The notes: a model not told the origin generated them from the sequence alone. DNA of 38,004 bases from Clostridia bacterium (GCA_017473435.1 JAFULG010000028.1:1-38004); one strand, 5' to 3'; counted from the stretch's first letter, positions 29,674-37,361 are shown. Translations and numbers: made by a program.

Positions 29674-30642
29674 TTATCTCCCTAAAGTTCCGTTGTGAAA
29701 TTCTTTTGCAAACCATATATCATCAACGGAAAATTCCTTGCCGTTCAGATATTCGAGTGAGCCTGCATCGGTTGTAAAGTCAAATATAAGCTTATGTGAG
29801 CAAAGACACTGCTTTTTGTAACCTACTTTTTTATTGTTCTCGTTTTTGCCGTATTTTCCGTCACCGAGCAATGGGTTACCGAGCCACGCCATATGAGCTC
29901 TAATCTGGTGTGTTCTGCCCGTAAGCAGGTCAACCTCGACAAGACTTAAACCGTTTTTACTACCGAGCACCTTGTATTTTGTCTTGATATATTTTGCCTC
30001 TTCGGAGGGCTTTTTAGAAATGAAAACCTTATTTTTACTTTCATTTTTCACAAGGTAGCCGTCGATGATATCCTCATTTTTCGGGGGAGTGCCATGAACA
30101 ATACAAAGATAAATTTTATGAAGCTCTCTGTCTTTCATTTTCTGGTTCAACACTCTCAGAGCTTCTGCTGTTTTTGCACAGATAACTATACCGCTTGTAT
30201 TGCGGTCAATTCTGTTGACTAATGCAGGAGTGAAAGAGCTTTCATCAGCGGGATTCCACTCCTTTTTTTCGAAAAGATATCTTTTAACACGTGTTATGAG
30301 CGTGTCAACATATTCGTTATCATCAGGGTGGGAGAGTAAACCAACTTTTTTGTTAAGCAGTATTACATTTTCATCCTCGTAAACTATATCAATTTTATTT
30401 GATGCAGACATAAAGTCATAGACTGTTTCCTTTTTTTCAAAAAACTCGTCATTTATGTACATATCGACAACATCGCCTATATTGAGCTTGGTTGAAATTT
30501 CCGCACGTTTGCCGTTGATTTTAATACGCTTGATGCGAATATATTTATACATCAGAGCCTTCGGTAACTTGGGACAGAACTTTGTAAGAAATTTATCCAA
30601 TCGCTGACCGCTGTCATTCTTTTCTACGGTGAAACTTTTCAA
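29674..30642 (-). CDS. RluA-family pseudouridine synthase
   Basis: A 322-residue rRNA or tRNA pseudouridine synthase. An N-terminal S4 RNA-binding domain (about 3-60: QRLDKFLTKFCPKLPK) is followed by the catalytic domain with RIDRNTSG (catalytic Asp), then LLTGRTHQIRAHMAWLGNPLLGDGKYG. I chose a TTG start at 30642: AAAGGAAG lies 7 bases before it and the S4 domain begins at once. The ATG at 30672 would place this ribosome site inside the gene. RluC or RluD specificity is not separable by eye. It is co-directional with ligA. Confidence 0.9.
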   Translation of the reverse strand: MKSFTVEKNDSGQRLDKFLTKFCPKLPKALMYKYIRIKRIKINGKRAEISTKLNIGDVVDMYINDEFFEKKETVYDFMSASNKIDIVYEDENVILLNKKVGLLSHPDDNEYVDTLITRVKRYLFEKKEWNPADESSFTPALVNRIDRNTSGIVICAKTAEALRVLNQKMKDRELHKIYLCIVHGTPPKNEDIIDGYLVKNESKNKVFISKKPSEEAKYIKTKYKVLGSKNGLSLVEVDLLTGRTHQIRAHMAWLGNPLLGDGKYGKNENNKKVGYKKQCLCSHKLIFDFTTDAGSLEYLNGKEFSVDDIWFAKEFHNGTLGR

Positions 30643-30727
30643 GATGATACTTCCTTTAAATATATTTAACATATTATAGCACAGAATTGATGGTTTGGGA
30701 AGAAGATTTTTTTGTATTTTTGTGTTG

Positions 30728-30756
30728 TTGATTTTATAAAAAAACTGTGATATTAT
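30728..30756 (+). promoter_or_regulatory. Probable sigma-A promoter of the first APH-like kinase
   Basis: TTGATT (30728-30733), 17-base spacer, TATTAT (30751-30756) with an extended -10 TG. The ribosome site GGAGG follows at 30771-30775. Confidence 0.72.
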
Positions 30757-30783
30757 GATTATAGAATTATGGAGGTTGGTACA

Positions 30784-31683
30784 ATGAAAGAATTACAAAA
30801 GTTTATGTTTATGAAAACGAAAGAAAATCCACTAAAATTTGATCGAGTAGGCAGTGGATTTTATGCCGATGTTTATAGGGCGGATTATAAAAATTTGTCA
30901 CCGATAATTGTTAAGGTTTATAAGTCTAAAGGTATGATGGAAAAGGAGAAAACTCAAATAAAGCTCCTTTCACAGTATGCGCTTTATACTATGCCGGATG
31001 TTTTGTGGTCACATTCTGCGGATGAAACGTATGATAAAGATGTGCTTGTAATGAATTTTCTTCAGGGTGAAAACGGAGGAAATGCATTTTATCTTACTCC
31101 TTCCAAAAAAGCAAAATTGGCTGAACAGGTTATTGATAATCTTCTTGCTTTTCACAATGTACATAATCCCGAAGGTTTTGGCGAAATAGACGCAGATAAA
31201 TATCATAAAACCTTCAATGAATATTACAGAGAAAAAGCTGATGTTATTTTAAAAATGGCCGAAAAGTTTAACGGCGACGGACAAATTACTGATTATGTTT
31301 TAAGCGTAGTAAAAGAAGCGGTAAAGGAATTTGATAAAATATTTTGTCTGCCGATTACCGAAGCATCCCTCATACATGGCGACTATAATATGTGGAATGT
31401 TATGATTGATAAAAAGAACTGTAATGTTACAGCAATTATTGACCCTTGCGGCTGTATGTGGGCAGATAGTGAATACGACTTATATCAACTTAACAACGCA
31501 AACGGAAAGCATCTTAAGTTGTTTGATACTTATGCTAAAAAGAAAACACTTTCTGAAAATTGCTTTGAAAAAATGGCGTTTTATGAGCTGTTTACAGAGA
31601 TTGAGCATTATTACAATTCGGGATATCCGGTGATAAAAAAACTAATCAAAAAACAAGCTGATAATCTGAAAAGATATTTGTAA
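30784..31683 (+). CDS. APH/fructosamine-kinase-like phosphotransferase, copy 1
   Basis: A 299-residue protein with the aminoglycoside-phosphotransferase kinase fold. Seen are a glycine loop GSGFYADVY (23-31), a Lys in IIVKVYK (44) for ATP, the catalytic loop HGDYNMWN (198-205) and the metal-binding Asp220 in IIDPCG, followed by MWADSEYDL. The substrate could be a sugar amine, choline-like small molecule, or antibiotic; nothing decides this. The ATG at 30784 is preferred because GGAGG lies between it and an earlier in-frame ATG. It is convergent with a similar gene at 31719-32633. Confidence 0.82.
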   Translation: MKELQKFMFMKTKENPLKFDRVGSGFYADVYRADYKNLSPIIVKVYKSKGMMEKEKTQIKLLSQYALYTMPDVLWSHSADETYDKDVLVMNFLQGENGGNAFYLTPSKKAKLAEQVIDNLLAFHNVHNPEGFGEIDADKYHKTFNEYYREKADVILKMAEKFNGDGQITDYVLSVVKEAVKEFDKIFCLPITEASLIHGDYNMWNVMIDKKNCNVTAIIDPCGCMWADSEYDLYQLNNANGKHLKLFDTYAKKKTLSENCFEKMAFYELFTEIEHYYNSGYPVIKKLIKKQADNLKRYL

Positions 31684-31720
31684 AAATCATCAGTCCTCAA
31701 AACAGAGGACTGATGATTTT
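31683..31720. terminator. Bidirectional terminator between the two kinase genes
   Basis: A perfect 16-bp stem (31683-31698 with 31705-31720) with a 6-base loop. The A and T ends serve as U tracts in both directions. Confidence 0.9.
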
Positions 31721-32633
31721 ATATTATGCTGTTTTTCTTTAGTTGCTTAATTAATTTTTTTGAACGCATTTTCAGGTAAGAATGAGTAATTGACCCAAGT
31801 TTTTTATACCAAAGCAATTCAGAATATAAAGCGTACATTTCAAGCTTGACATCACAATACTTTGAAGTTCTGACTTTGCTTTTATAAAGCTCGTACAAAC
31901 GAAGCTTTTTACCAAAACCTACAGTTAAAGCGAAAAGCTCATACTCAGGGTCAGCCCACATTACATTGAACGGATCAACAACCGAAAGCAGTTCAGTGGT
32001 TTTTTTGTCAATTATAAAATTCGGCATCCAGTAATCACCGTGTATTAGCGTAGGTTGTTTTATTTCATCTTCAAAAATTTTATCAAAATTTTCATATGAA
32101 AGTTTAACAGCTTTCATAACAACATTATCCAACTTGTTTTCTGTGTGCATATGCTTTGAAAAAGTATAAATTTCGTCGGCAAACAGCTTGTAGTATTCCT
32201 GCCAGGTATCATAAACGGCGTTGTCAAAAGGACCGAATTTATCGTTGTGAGCTTGTTGAATTGTAATTAAATTGTTGACGATGCTTTCCGCGAGATGCTT
32301 TTTGTTAAATCTGAATTTTAAAGATTTATCTGTTCCGCTTATGCCGTTAATGTATTCCATTGCAATAATACCGTATCCTTCGTCTTCGTCGAAAAAATAC
32401 ACATCTGGAATTTTACTTGCTGTTTTTTCTTTAAGATATAAAAGCATTTCAAATTCCTTTTTAATGAGTTCAGGATGTTTGCTTATTTTTACAGCAATTG
32501 AATTATTGTTGTTAAAAAATACGTGATAAACCGATCCGCTGGCGCCGTTGCCAATAGGTGAAATATTATCAACAATATATCCTGTTTTTTTATTTACGGC
32601 ATTTTTAATCAAACATTCTTCTTTCATTTGCAT
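31719..32633 (-). CDS. APH/fructosamine-kinase-like phosphotransferase, copy 2
   Basis: A 304-residue kinase-fold protein. The glycine loop is GNGASGSVYH (28-37), Lys49 in IAVKIS is the ATP lysine, HGDYWMPN (198-205) is the catalytic loop, and Asp220 in VVDPFN binds metal; MWADPEYEL follows. These positions coincide with copy 1 although most of the sequence differs, so the two are old paralogues or members of one subfamily. The start at 32633 is preferred since AAAAAGGA lies 6 bases upstream; an ATG at 32651 would include that site and one at 32627 is too far. Substrate unknown. Confidence 0.82.
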   Translation of the reverse strand: MQMKEECLIKNAVNKKTGYIVDNISPIGNGASGSVYHVFFNNNNSIAVKISKHPELIKKEFEMLLYLKEKTASKIPDVYFFDEDEGYGIIAMEYINGISGTDKSLKFRFNKKHLAESIVNNLITIQQAHNDKFGPFDNAVYDTWQEYYKLFADEIYTFSKHMHTENKLDNVVMKAVKLSYENFDKIFEDEIKQPTLIHGDYWMPNFIIDKKTTELLSVVDPFNVMWADPEYELFALTVGFGKKLRLYELYKSKVRTSKYCDVKLEMYALYSELLWYKKLGSITHSYLKMRSKKLIKQLKKNSII

Positions 32634-32821
32634 ATCACATCCTTTTTTCAATTATACCATCTATGCGTAATTTTTTCAACTGTAACACAATTTGTTGGGT
32701 TTGAGGTCGGATTTAACTGAATAATTTTGTTAATTTTTCCAAAAACAAAACCTTATATAAAATTCTTTTTGTAAAATGTAAAAAAATTCCAAATCTGTTA
32801 ATAATAACATTGAATAAATAC

Positions 32822-32850
32822 TTGATTTCTTACTGTTATAGTGATAAAAT
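32822..32850 (+). promoter_or_regulatory. Sigma-A promoter of the cofE-like/guaA pair
   Basis: TTGATT (32822-32827), 17-base spacer, TAAAAT (32845-32850) with extended -10 TG. The 285-base gap 32634-32918 holds this and otherwise AT-rich sequence with no structured RNA that I can recognise. Confidence 0.72.
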
Positions 32851-32918
32851 AATAAAGTATTTTTTTATCGGCTTAACCGATATTCTTACCAATTTAATTA
32901 TAAGGGGTAATGATTTAC

Positions 32919-34112
32919 ATGGAAAGAAAGACAGGTACAATTTCCAGAGGTATCCGTTGTCCGATCATCCGTGAAGGTGATGACCTTGCACAGATCGTAT
33001 GTGACAGCGTAATCGATGCCGCTAAAGGTGACGGTTTTGAACTCAGAGATAAGGACGTTGTTGCTGTAACAGAATCAATTGTTGCAAGAAGCCAGGGTAA
33101 CTACGCTTCTGTTGATGCAATTGCAAAGGATGTTAAAGAAAAGCTTGGCGGAGAAACAGTTGGTGTAATTTTCCCCATCCTTTCAAGAAATCGCTTTGCA
33201 ATCTGTTTAAGAGGTATTGCAATGGGCTGTAAGAAGATTGTTCTTATGCTCAGCTATCCCAGCGACGAGGTGGGTAATCATCTTCTTACCTACGATCAGC
33301 TTGACGAAGCAGGCGTGAATCCTTATAGTGATGTTCTGTCACTTGAAAAATACCGTGAACTTTTCGGTGAAAACAAGCATGAGTTTACAGGTGTTGACTA
33401 TGTTGATTATTACTCACAGCTTATAAAGGATTGCGGTGCTGAGTGTGAGGTTGTTTTTGCTAATCAGGCAAAAACTATTCTTGAGTATACTGATTGTGTT
33501 CTCACTTGTGATATTCATACAAGGGCACGTACAAAGAGACTCCTCAAGGCTGCAGGTGCAAAGGTTGTCCTCGGTCTTGACGATATTCTTACGTCTTCAA
33601 TTGACGGCAACGGCTTCAATGCTGATTTCGGTCTTCTCGGTTCAAACAAATCCACTGAGGATACCGTAAAGCTTTTCCCCAGAGACTGTGCTGAGTTCGT
33701 TAACAGAACGAAGGAGCTTCTTGATAAAGCAAGCGGTAAAAACATTGAAGTAATGGTATACGGTGACGGTGCGTTCAAGGATCCTCAGGGTAAAATCTGG
33801 GAGCTTGCTGACCCCTGCGTTTCACCCGGATATACTGCAGGTCTCAAGGGCACACCGAACGAGCTTAAGCTTAAATACCTTGCCGATAATGATTTCAAGG
33901 GTCTCAGCGGCGAGGAGCTCAAGGCTGCAATTTCAAAGCGCATTTCAGATAAGGGTGAGGAAAGTCTTGTCGGCAATATGGCTTCACAGGGCACAACACC
34001 CAGACAGTTCACTGATCTTATCGGTTCACTCTGCGACCTTACAAGCGGTTCAGGTGACAAGGGTACTCCTGTTGTTCTTGTACAGGGTTACTTTGACAAT
34101 TATACAAACTGA
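32919..34112 (+). CDS. CofE-like (coenzyme F420-0:L-glutamate ligase family) protein
   Basis: A 397-residue protein of the F420-0:gamma-glutamyl ligase family. The N-terminal half matches CofE: RCPIIREGDDLAQIV, then LRDKDVVAVTESIVARSQGNY, then SRNRFAICLRGIAMG. The C-terminal part (about 250-397) includes MVYGDGAFKDP and DPCVSPGYTAG, making it longer than archaeal CofE (about 250 residues). CofE adds gamma-linked glutamates to F420-0 using GTP, but most Clostridia do not make F420 and no cofC, cofD, cofG or cofH is present. The true substrate may be another acid or cofactor. The ATG at 32919 is preferred over 32910 for spacing to AAGGGG. It precedes the GMP synthase gene. Confidence 0.85.
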   Translation: MERKTGTISRGIRCPIIREGDDLAQIVCDSVIDAAKGDGFELRDKDVVAVTESIVARSQGNYASVDAIAKDVKEKLGGETVGVIFPILSRNRFAICLRGIAMGCKKIVLMLSYPSDEVGNHLLTYDQLDEAGVNPYSDVLSLEKYRELFGENKHEFTGVDYVDYYSQLIKDCGAECEVVFANQAKTILEYTDCVLTCDIHTRARTKRLLKAAGAKVVLGLDDILTSSIDGNGFNADFGLLGSNKSTEDTVKLFPRDCAEFVNRTKELLDKASGKNIEVMVYGDGAFKDPQGKIWELADPCVSPGYTAGLKGTPNELKLKYLADNDFKGLSGEELKAAISKRISDKGEESLVGNMASQGTTPRQFTDLIGSLCDLTSGSGDKGTPVVLVQGYFDNYTN

Positions 34113-34118
34113 TAAACA

Positions 34119-34145
34119 GGCGACCCTTTGCGGTCGCCGTCTTTG
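34119..34145 (+). terminator. Hairpin between cofE-like gene and guaA
   Basis: A perfect 7-bp GC-rich stem (GGCGACC at 34119-34125 with GGTCGCC at 34132-34138), followed by GTCTTTGG. The T tract is poor, so read-through into guaA is likely. Confidence 0.55.
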
Positions 34146-34186
34146 GTAGTTAAAATTTAAGTTAAAATACATTGGGAGGAATTAAA

Positions 34187-35188
34187 ATGGATTCAAACAA
34201 AAGACCCGAAACCATGGAAAGAATCACAACTAAAGCTCTCGCAGATGCATTTATCGATGAGCAGATTGCTGCTGTACGTGCACAGGTAGGGGATAAGAAG
34301 GTTCTTCTTGCTCTTTCAGGCGGCGTTGATTCGTCTGTTGTTGCTGCACTTCTCATTAAGGCAATCGGCAAGCAGCTTGTATGTGTTCATGTAAATCACG
34401 GCCTTATGCGTAAGGGCGAAAGTGAAAACGTTATTGAGGTTTTCCGCAATCAGCTTGATGCAAATCTTGTTTATGTTGATGCAACTGATCGATTCCTTGA
34501 TCTTCTTGCCGGCGTAAGTGATCCTGAGAGCAAGCGTAAAATTATCGGTGCAGAATTTATTAAAGTTTTTGATGAAGAGGCTGCAAAGCTTGACGGAATT
34601 TCCTTCCTTGCACAGGGTACAATTTATCCTGATATTCTTGAAAGCATTAAGCAGGCAGAAGGCAAGAAAGCTGTTAAGTCACATCACAATGTCGGCGGTC
34701 TTCCTGAAGATATGGCTATGGAGCTTGTTGAGCCTATTAAACTTCTTTTCAAGGATGAAGTACGTGTTGTAGGTGAGGCTCTCGGACTTCCTCATGCTAT
34801 GGTATACCGTCAGCCGTTCCCCGGTCCCGGCCTCGGTGTTCGTTGCCTTGGCGCAATTACTCGTGACCGTCTCCATGCCCTCAGAGAGGCTGATGCAATT
34901 CTTCGCGAGGAATTTGATCTTAACGGTCTTGCTGAAAAAGTATGGCAGTACTTTATTGCAGTGCCCGATATGAAGAGTGTCGGCGTAAAGGATGACAGCC
35001 GTTACGAAGGTTGGCCTGCAATTATAAGAGCTGTGAACACCACAGATGCTATGACTGCTACAATTGAAGAAATTCCTTACGCAGTTCTCCACAAAATTAC
35101 AGCACGTATTACCAATGAGGTTGAGGGTATTAACAGAGTATTGTTCGATTTAACCCCGAAGCCGACAGGTACAATTGAGTGGGAATAA
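34187..35188 (+). CDS. guaA: GMP synthase, ATP-pyrophosphatase subunit (no amidotransferase domain)
   Basis: GMP synthase converts XMP to GMP. The 333-residue protein holds only the ATP-PPase domain, with the PP-loop LALSGGVDSS at 41-50, and the C-terminal dimerization domain: QPFPGPGLGVR and the terminal GTIEWE. The N-terminal class I glutamine amidotransferase domain (about 200 residues in E. coli GuaA) is absent. The ORF starts cleanly at ATG 34187 after GGGAGG, and the upstream neighbour is unrelated, so this is not truncation. It may pair with a separate amidotransferase subunit as in archaea (GuaAa/GuaAb) or use free ammonia. Its 3' end is the probable attachment site of the element that follows. 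Confidence 0.93.
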   Translation: MDSNKRPETMERITTKALADAFIDEQIAAVRAQVGDKKVLLALSGGVDSSVVAALLIKAIGKQLVCVHVNHGLMRKGESENVIEVFRNQLDANLVYVDATDRFLDLLAGVSDPESKRKIIGAEFIKVFDEEAAKLDGISFLAQGTIYPDILESIKQAEGKKAVKSHHNVGGLPEDMAMELVEPIKLLFKDEVRVVGEALGLPHAMVYRQPFPGPGLGVRCLGAITRDRLHALREADAILREEFDLNGLAEKVWQYFIAVPDMKSVGVKDDSRYEGWPAIIRAVNTTDAMTATIEEIPYAVLHKITARITNEVEGINRVLFDLTPKPTGTIEWE

Positions 35189-35281
35189 AATTAAAAATAC
35201 CCGAAAGCCTTGTAAAATCTAGGTTTTCGGGTTAATTTTTTTGCTTTTGAGTACAATTTGAGTTCAAAAAATTGAGTATAA
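35175..35281 (+). repeat. Candidate attL: guaA 3' end plus TTGAGT direct repeats
   Basis: TTGAGTGGGAATAA at the very end of guaA (35175-35188) is followed, past the terminator, by three direct repeats: TTGAGTACAA (35247-35256), TTGAGTTCAA (35258-35267) and TTGAGTATAA (35272-35281). An inverted repeat CAAGCA...TGCTTG lies at 35287-35306. The guaA 3' end is a known target of several tyrosine-integrase elements. The repeats could be integrase arm sites. Crossover bases cannot be fixed without the right end. Confidence 0.5.
35199..35243 (+). terminator. Intrinsic terminator after guaA
   Basis: A 12-bp stem with one wobble (35199-35210 with 35221-35232) and a 10-base loop, followed by TAATTTTTTT. 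It stops guaA transcription before the element genes. Confidence 0.9.
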
Positions 35282-35308
35282 CAATTCAAGCAGGGGAGAG
35301 TGCTTGAT

Positions 35309-35899
35309 TTATTTAGGTATTGCACCTGAACGTTGAAGTTCCATCTCAATGGCTTCAATGTAATCTTTCATTTCATTCATAACATCAAGAATAGCTTGCT
35401 CATTTGTGTCGCCGTATTTAGCGGCACTTTTTTCATATCCATAGGTAATTTTCTCCCACTTTAATATGTCTTTGAAAACGTCATCAGACTTTAACATAAA
35501 AGCAAGACTTTGTGCATTTGAATCTGTGCCGTTCACTTTGGCATTAAAGAATTGTGAAACAAATGGATTAATGTCAAATGAAACTGTTTCGGGAATTAGT
35601 CCGTCATCTTCACCTCGTTCACCTTTGATAATGAGTAGATTTGTTTTTATGAGCATAAGGAGCAGTCCCATAAAATCGCCTTTGGTTTCAAGACGGATAT
35701 TATTATCTATTCCTGATATTGCAAAAGAACTTACACCGAGAGCTTCAGCAATCTTTTCAATTTGCTGAGCCTGCGGTGTCATTTTATTTGTTTCGTACTT
35801 TCTTATTGATACAGGGTGTATACCGCTAAGGTCAGCAAGCTCTCCTTGAGTTATACCCATACGTGTTCTTAAATATCTAATCTTATCGCCTATTGTCAT
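35309..35899 (-). CDS. XRE-family transcriptional regulator of the element
   Basis: A 196-residue regulator. Residues 1-58 are a Cro/CI-type HTH (IRYLRTRMGITQGELADLSGIHPVSIRKYE). The rest is a helical, acidic domain with no peptidase motif, so RecA-type self-cleavage is not expected; relief by a partner or antirepressor is possible. It is divergent from xis-int across a region rich in palindromes, the usual layout for an ICE or prophage repressor. AAGGAAAGGAAG precedes the ATG. The stop faces the guaA end of the element. Confidence 0.85.
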   Translation of the reverse strand: MTIGDKIRYLRTRMGITQGELADLSGIHPVSIRKYETNKMTPQAQQIEKIAEALGVSSFAISGIDNNIRLETKGDFMGLLLMLIKTNLLIIKGERGEDDGLIPETVSFDINPFVSQFFNAKVNGTDSNAQSLAFMLKSDDVFKDILKWEKITYGYEKSAAKYGDTNEQAILDVMNEMKDYIEAIEMELQRSGAIPK

Positions 35900-35935
35900 A
35901 GTATGCTTCCTTTCCTTGTAGTCAGGTCACTACTT

Positions 35936-35964
35936 ATTATATATCAAAGAAAGTCAAAAGTCTA
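35936..35964 (-). promoter_or_regulatory. Possible promoter of the XRE repressor
   Basis: On the minus strand TAGACT (35959-35964) and TATAAT (35936-35941) are spaced by 17 bases. The -35 is weak and overlaps the 35954-35973 palindrome, and the 35918-35933 palindrome lies just after the -10, which would suit autoregulation. Confidence 0.5.
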
Positions 35965-36019
35965 TACTTTTGATTAAAATAGTTGAATATGAACTAAATG
36001 TAAACAATAAAATCACCTC

Positions 36020-36048
36020 TTGACAAAATGTAGCGATGTCGCTATAAT
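36020..36048 (+). promoter_or_regulatory. Consensus sigma-A promoter of xis-int-mob
   Basis: Perfect TTGACA (36020-36025), 17 bases, perfect TATAAT (36043-36048). The TAGCGA-TCGCTA palindrome covers the spacer and the start of the -10, so bound repressor would exclude RNA polymerase. Confidence 0.93.
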
Positions 36049-36095
36049 AGTAAATGTAGCGAGAAGACTACACAACATATTAAGGAGGTGAACCA

Positions 36096-36284
36096 ATGAC
36101 AACAGAAAAGAAAATTTATATTACAGCACCTGAAATGGCAGAAATGCTGGGAGTATCCCTCGGACACGCTTATAAGATTATAAGAAGTCTGAATCAGGAA
36201 CTTAAAAAAGATGGCTACATTGTGATTGCCGGTAAAGTTCCAAAGGGTTATTTTGAAAAGCGCTGGTTTGGTTACAGTGCGTAA
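36096..36284 (+). CDS. Excisionase-like small HTH protein
   Basis: A 62-residue protein with a MerR/excisionase-type HTH at about 8-35 (ITAPEMAEMLGVSLGHAYKIIRSLNQEL), a short wing, and the end GKVPKGYFEKRWFG. AAGGAGGTG precedes the ATG. Proteins of this kind commonly precede integrase in clostridial ICEs and bend DNA for excision. It is 12 bases upstream of int and under the same promoter. A regulatory role without recombination function is an alternative. Confidence 0.8.
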   Translation: MTTEKKIYITAPEMAEMLGVSLGHAYKIIRSLNQELKKDGYIVIAGKVPKGYFEKRWFGYSA

Positions 36285-36296
36285 GGAGGTAAAAAC

Positions 36297-37361
36297 ATGA
36301 AAGCCCAAAAAGATGTAAAGACAGGAAAGTGGCTCATTCAATATAGATACACAGATTGGCAAGGAATCAGAAGAAAATCTACCAAAAGGGGATTTGATAC
36401 AAAGAGAGAAGCAGAAGAATGGCTAAGAAACTTTCTGCAATCGCAACAGGCGGATTTCAATATGAAGTTTGAGGATTTTCTCAGACTGTATTATGAAGAT
36501 ATGAAGCCGAGAATACGTGAGAACACAATGAATACAAAAAAGTATATTATCGACTTGAAAATACTACCGTTCTTCAGCAAGAAGAGTGTTAATAAGATAA
36601 CACCCGCCGATGTAAGAAAATGGCAGAATGAGCTGATATCGCAAGGATATTCTCAAACTTATCTCAGGACAATAAATAATCAGTTAACAGCAATATTCAA
36701 CTTTGCCGTTAGATATTATGATTTGAAAAGTAATCCTTGCACGAAGGCCGGAAGCATGGGTAAAAATTCAGCTGACGAAATGAAGTTCTGGACGAAGGAA
36801 GAGTTCTCAGTGTTTATTGATGGGGTAATGGATAAACAGAAGTCATATGTTGCCTTTATGACTTTGTTTTGGACAGGTATGAGAGTAGGGGAGTTACTTG
36901 CTTTAACACCTGCAGATATTAACTTTGATGAACGAACAATAAACATTTCAAAATCATATCAAAGGTTAGGCGGTAAAGATGTAGTGACTCCACCGAAAAC
37001 ACCTAAGAGTAACAGAGTTATTACAGTTCCTGATTTCCTGCTAGCAGATATAAAGGACTATATGAATCGTATATACTGCTTGGAAAGTACAGACAGACTC
37101 TTTAATATGACAAAGAGTTTTCTCGAAAAAGAAATGCAGAGAGGTATTAAAAATAGCGGTGTTAAACGTATCAGAATTCACGACATAAGACATTCTCACT
37201 GTGCTCTGCTCTTTGAGATGGGAATAACACCTTTGGAAGTTGCAGACCGTTTAGGTCACGAAAGAGTAGAAACAACACTCAACACTTATGCTCACCTATA
37301 TCCCAATAAGCAAAGAACACTTTCAGATAAACTACAAAAAATATATCAGGAGGAATTTTAA
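36297..37361 (+). CDS. int: Tyrosine recombinase / site-specific integrase
   Basis: A 354-residue integrase of the Tn916/phage type. The N-terminal arm-binding domain is about 1-50 (GKWLIQYRYTDWQGIRRKSTKRGF), the SAM-like core-binding domain 55-145, and the catalytic domain 165-345. The catalytic set is complete: Arg196 in GMRVGEL, Lys near 237, HDIR with His295 and Arg298, His321 in LGH, and the nucleophile Tyr331 in LNTYAHLYP. It mediates integration and excision of the element starting at the guaA end. The stop is adjacent to the ATG of the next gene. Confidence 0.95.
   Translation: MKAQKDVKTGKWLIQYRYTDWQGIRRKSTKRGFDTKREAEEWLRNFLQSQQADFNMKFEDFLRLYYEDMKPRIRENTMNTKKYIIDLKILPFFSKKSVNKITPADVRKWQNELISQGYSQTYLRTINNQLTAIFNFAVRYYDLKSNPCTKAGSMGKNSADEMKFWTKEEFSVFIDGVMDKQKSYVAFMTLFWTGMRVGELLALTPADINFDERTINISKSYQRLGGKDVVTPPKTPKSNRVITVPDFLLADIKDYMNRIYCLESTDRLFNMTKSFLEKEMQRGIKNSGVKRIRIHDIRHSHCALLFEMGITPLEVADRLGHERVETTLNTYAHLYPNKQRTLSDKLQKIYQEEF

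Larger units (their letters stand above)
35918..36072. promoter_or_regulatory. Operator cluster between the repressor and xis-int
   Basis: Four elements are visible. GTAGT and ACTAC flank 6 bases at 35918-35933. TCAAAAGT and ACTTTTGA flank 4 bases at 35954-35973. TAGCGA and TCGCTA flank 2 bases at 36031-36044, inside the promoter. TGTAG and CTACA flank 8 bases at 36055-36072. The sequence AAATGTAGCGA is directly repeated at 36026-36036 and 36052-36062. These are likely binding sites for the XRE protein. Confidence 0.65.

Noticed and set aside
31719-32633. Toxin-antitoxin or defence kinase system formed by the two kinase genes
   Set aside because: The genes are convergent with separate promoters and look like small-molecule kinases; no partner toxin or nuclease is present.
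34187-34310. Frameshifted or degraded amidotransferase domain upstream of guaA
   Set aside because: The 74 bases before the start contain only a hairpin and ribosome site, and the preceding gene is an intact CofE-like protein, so no remnant exists.
35189-35308. tRNA gene as the attachment site of the element
   Set aside because: No cloverleaf or TTCRANNC box is visible between guaA and the repressor; the guaA end is the only sensible target.
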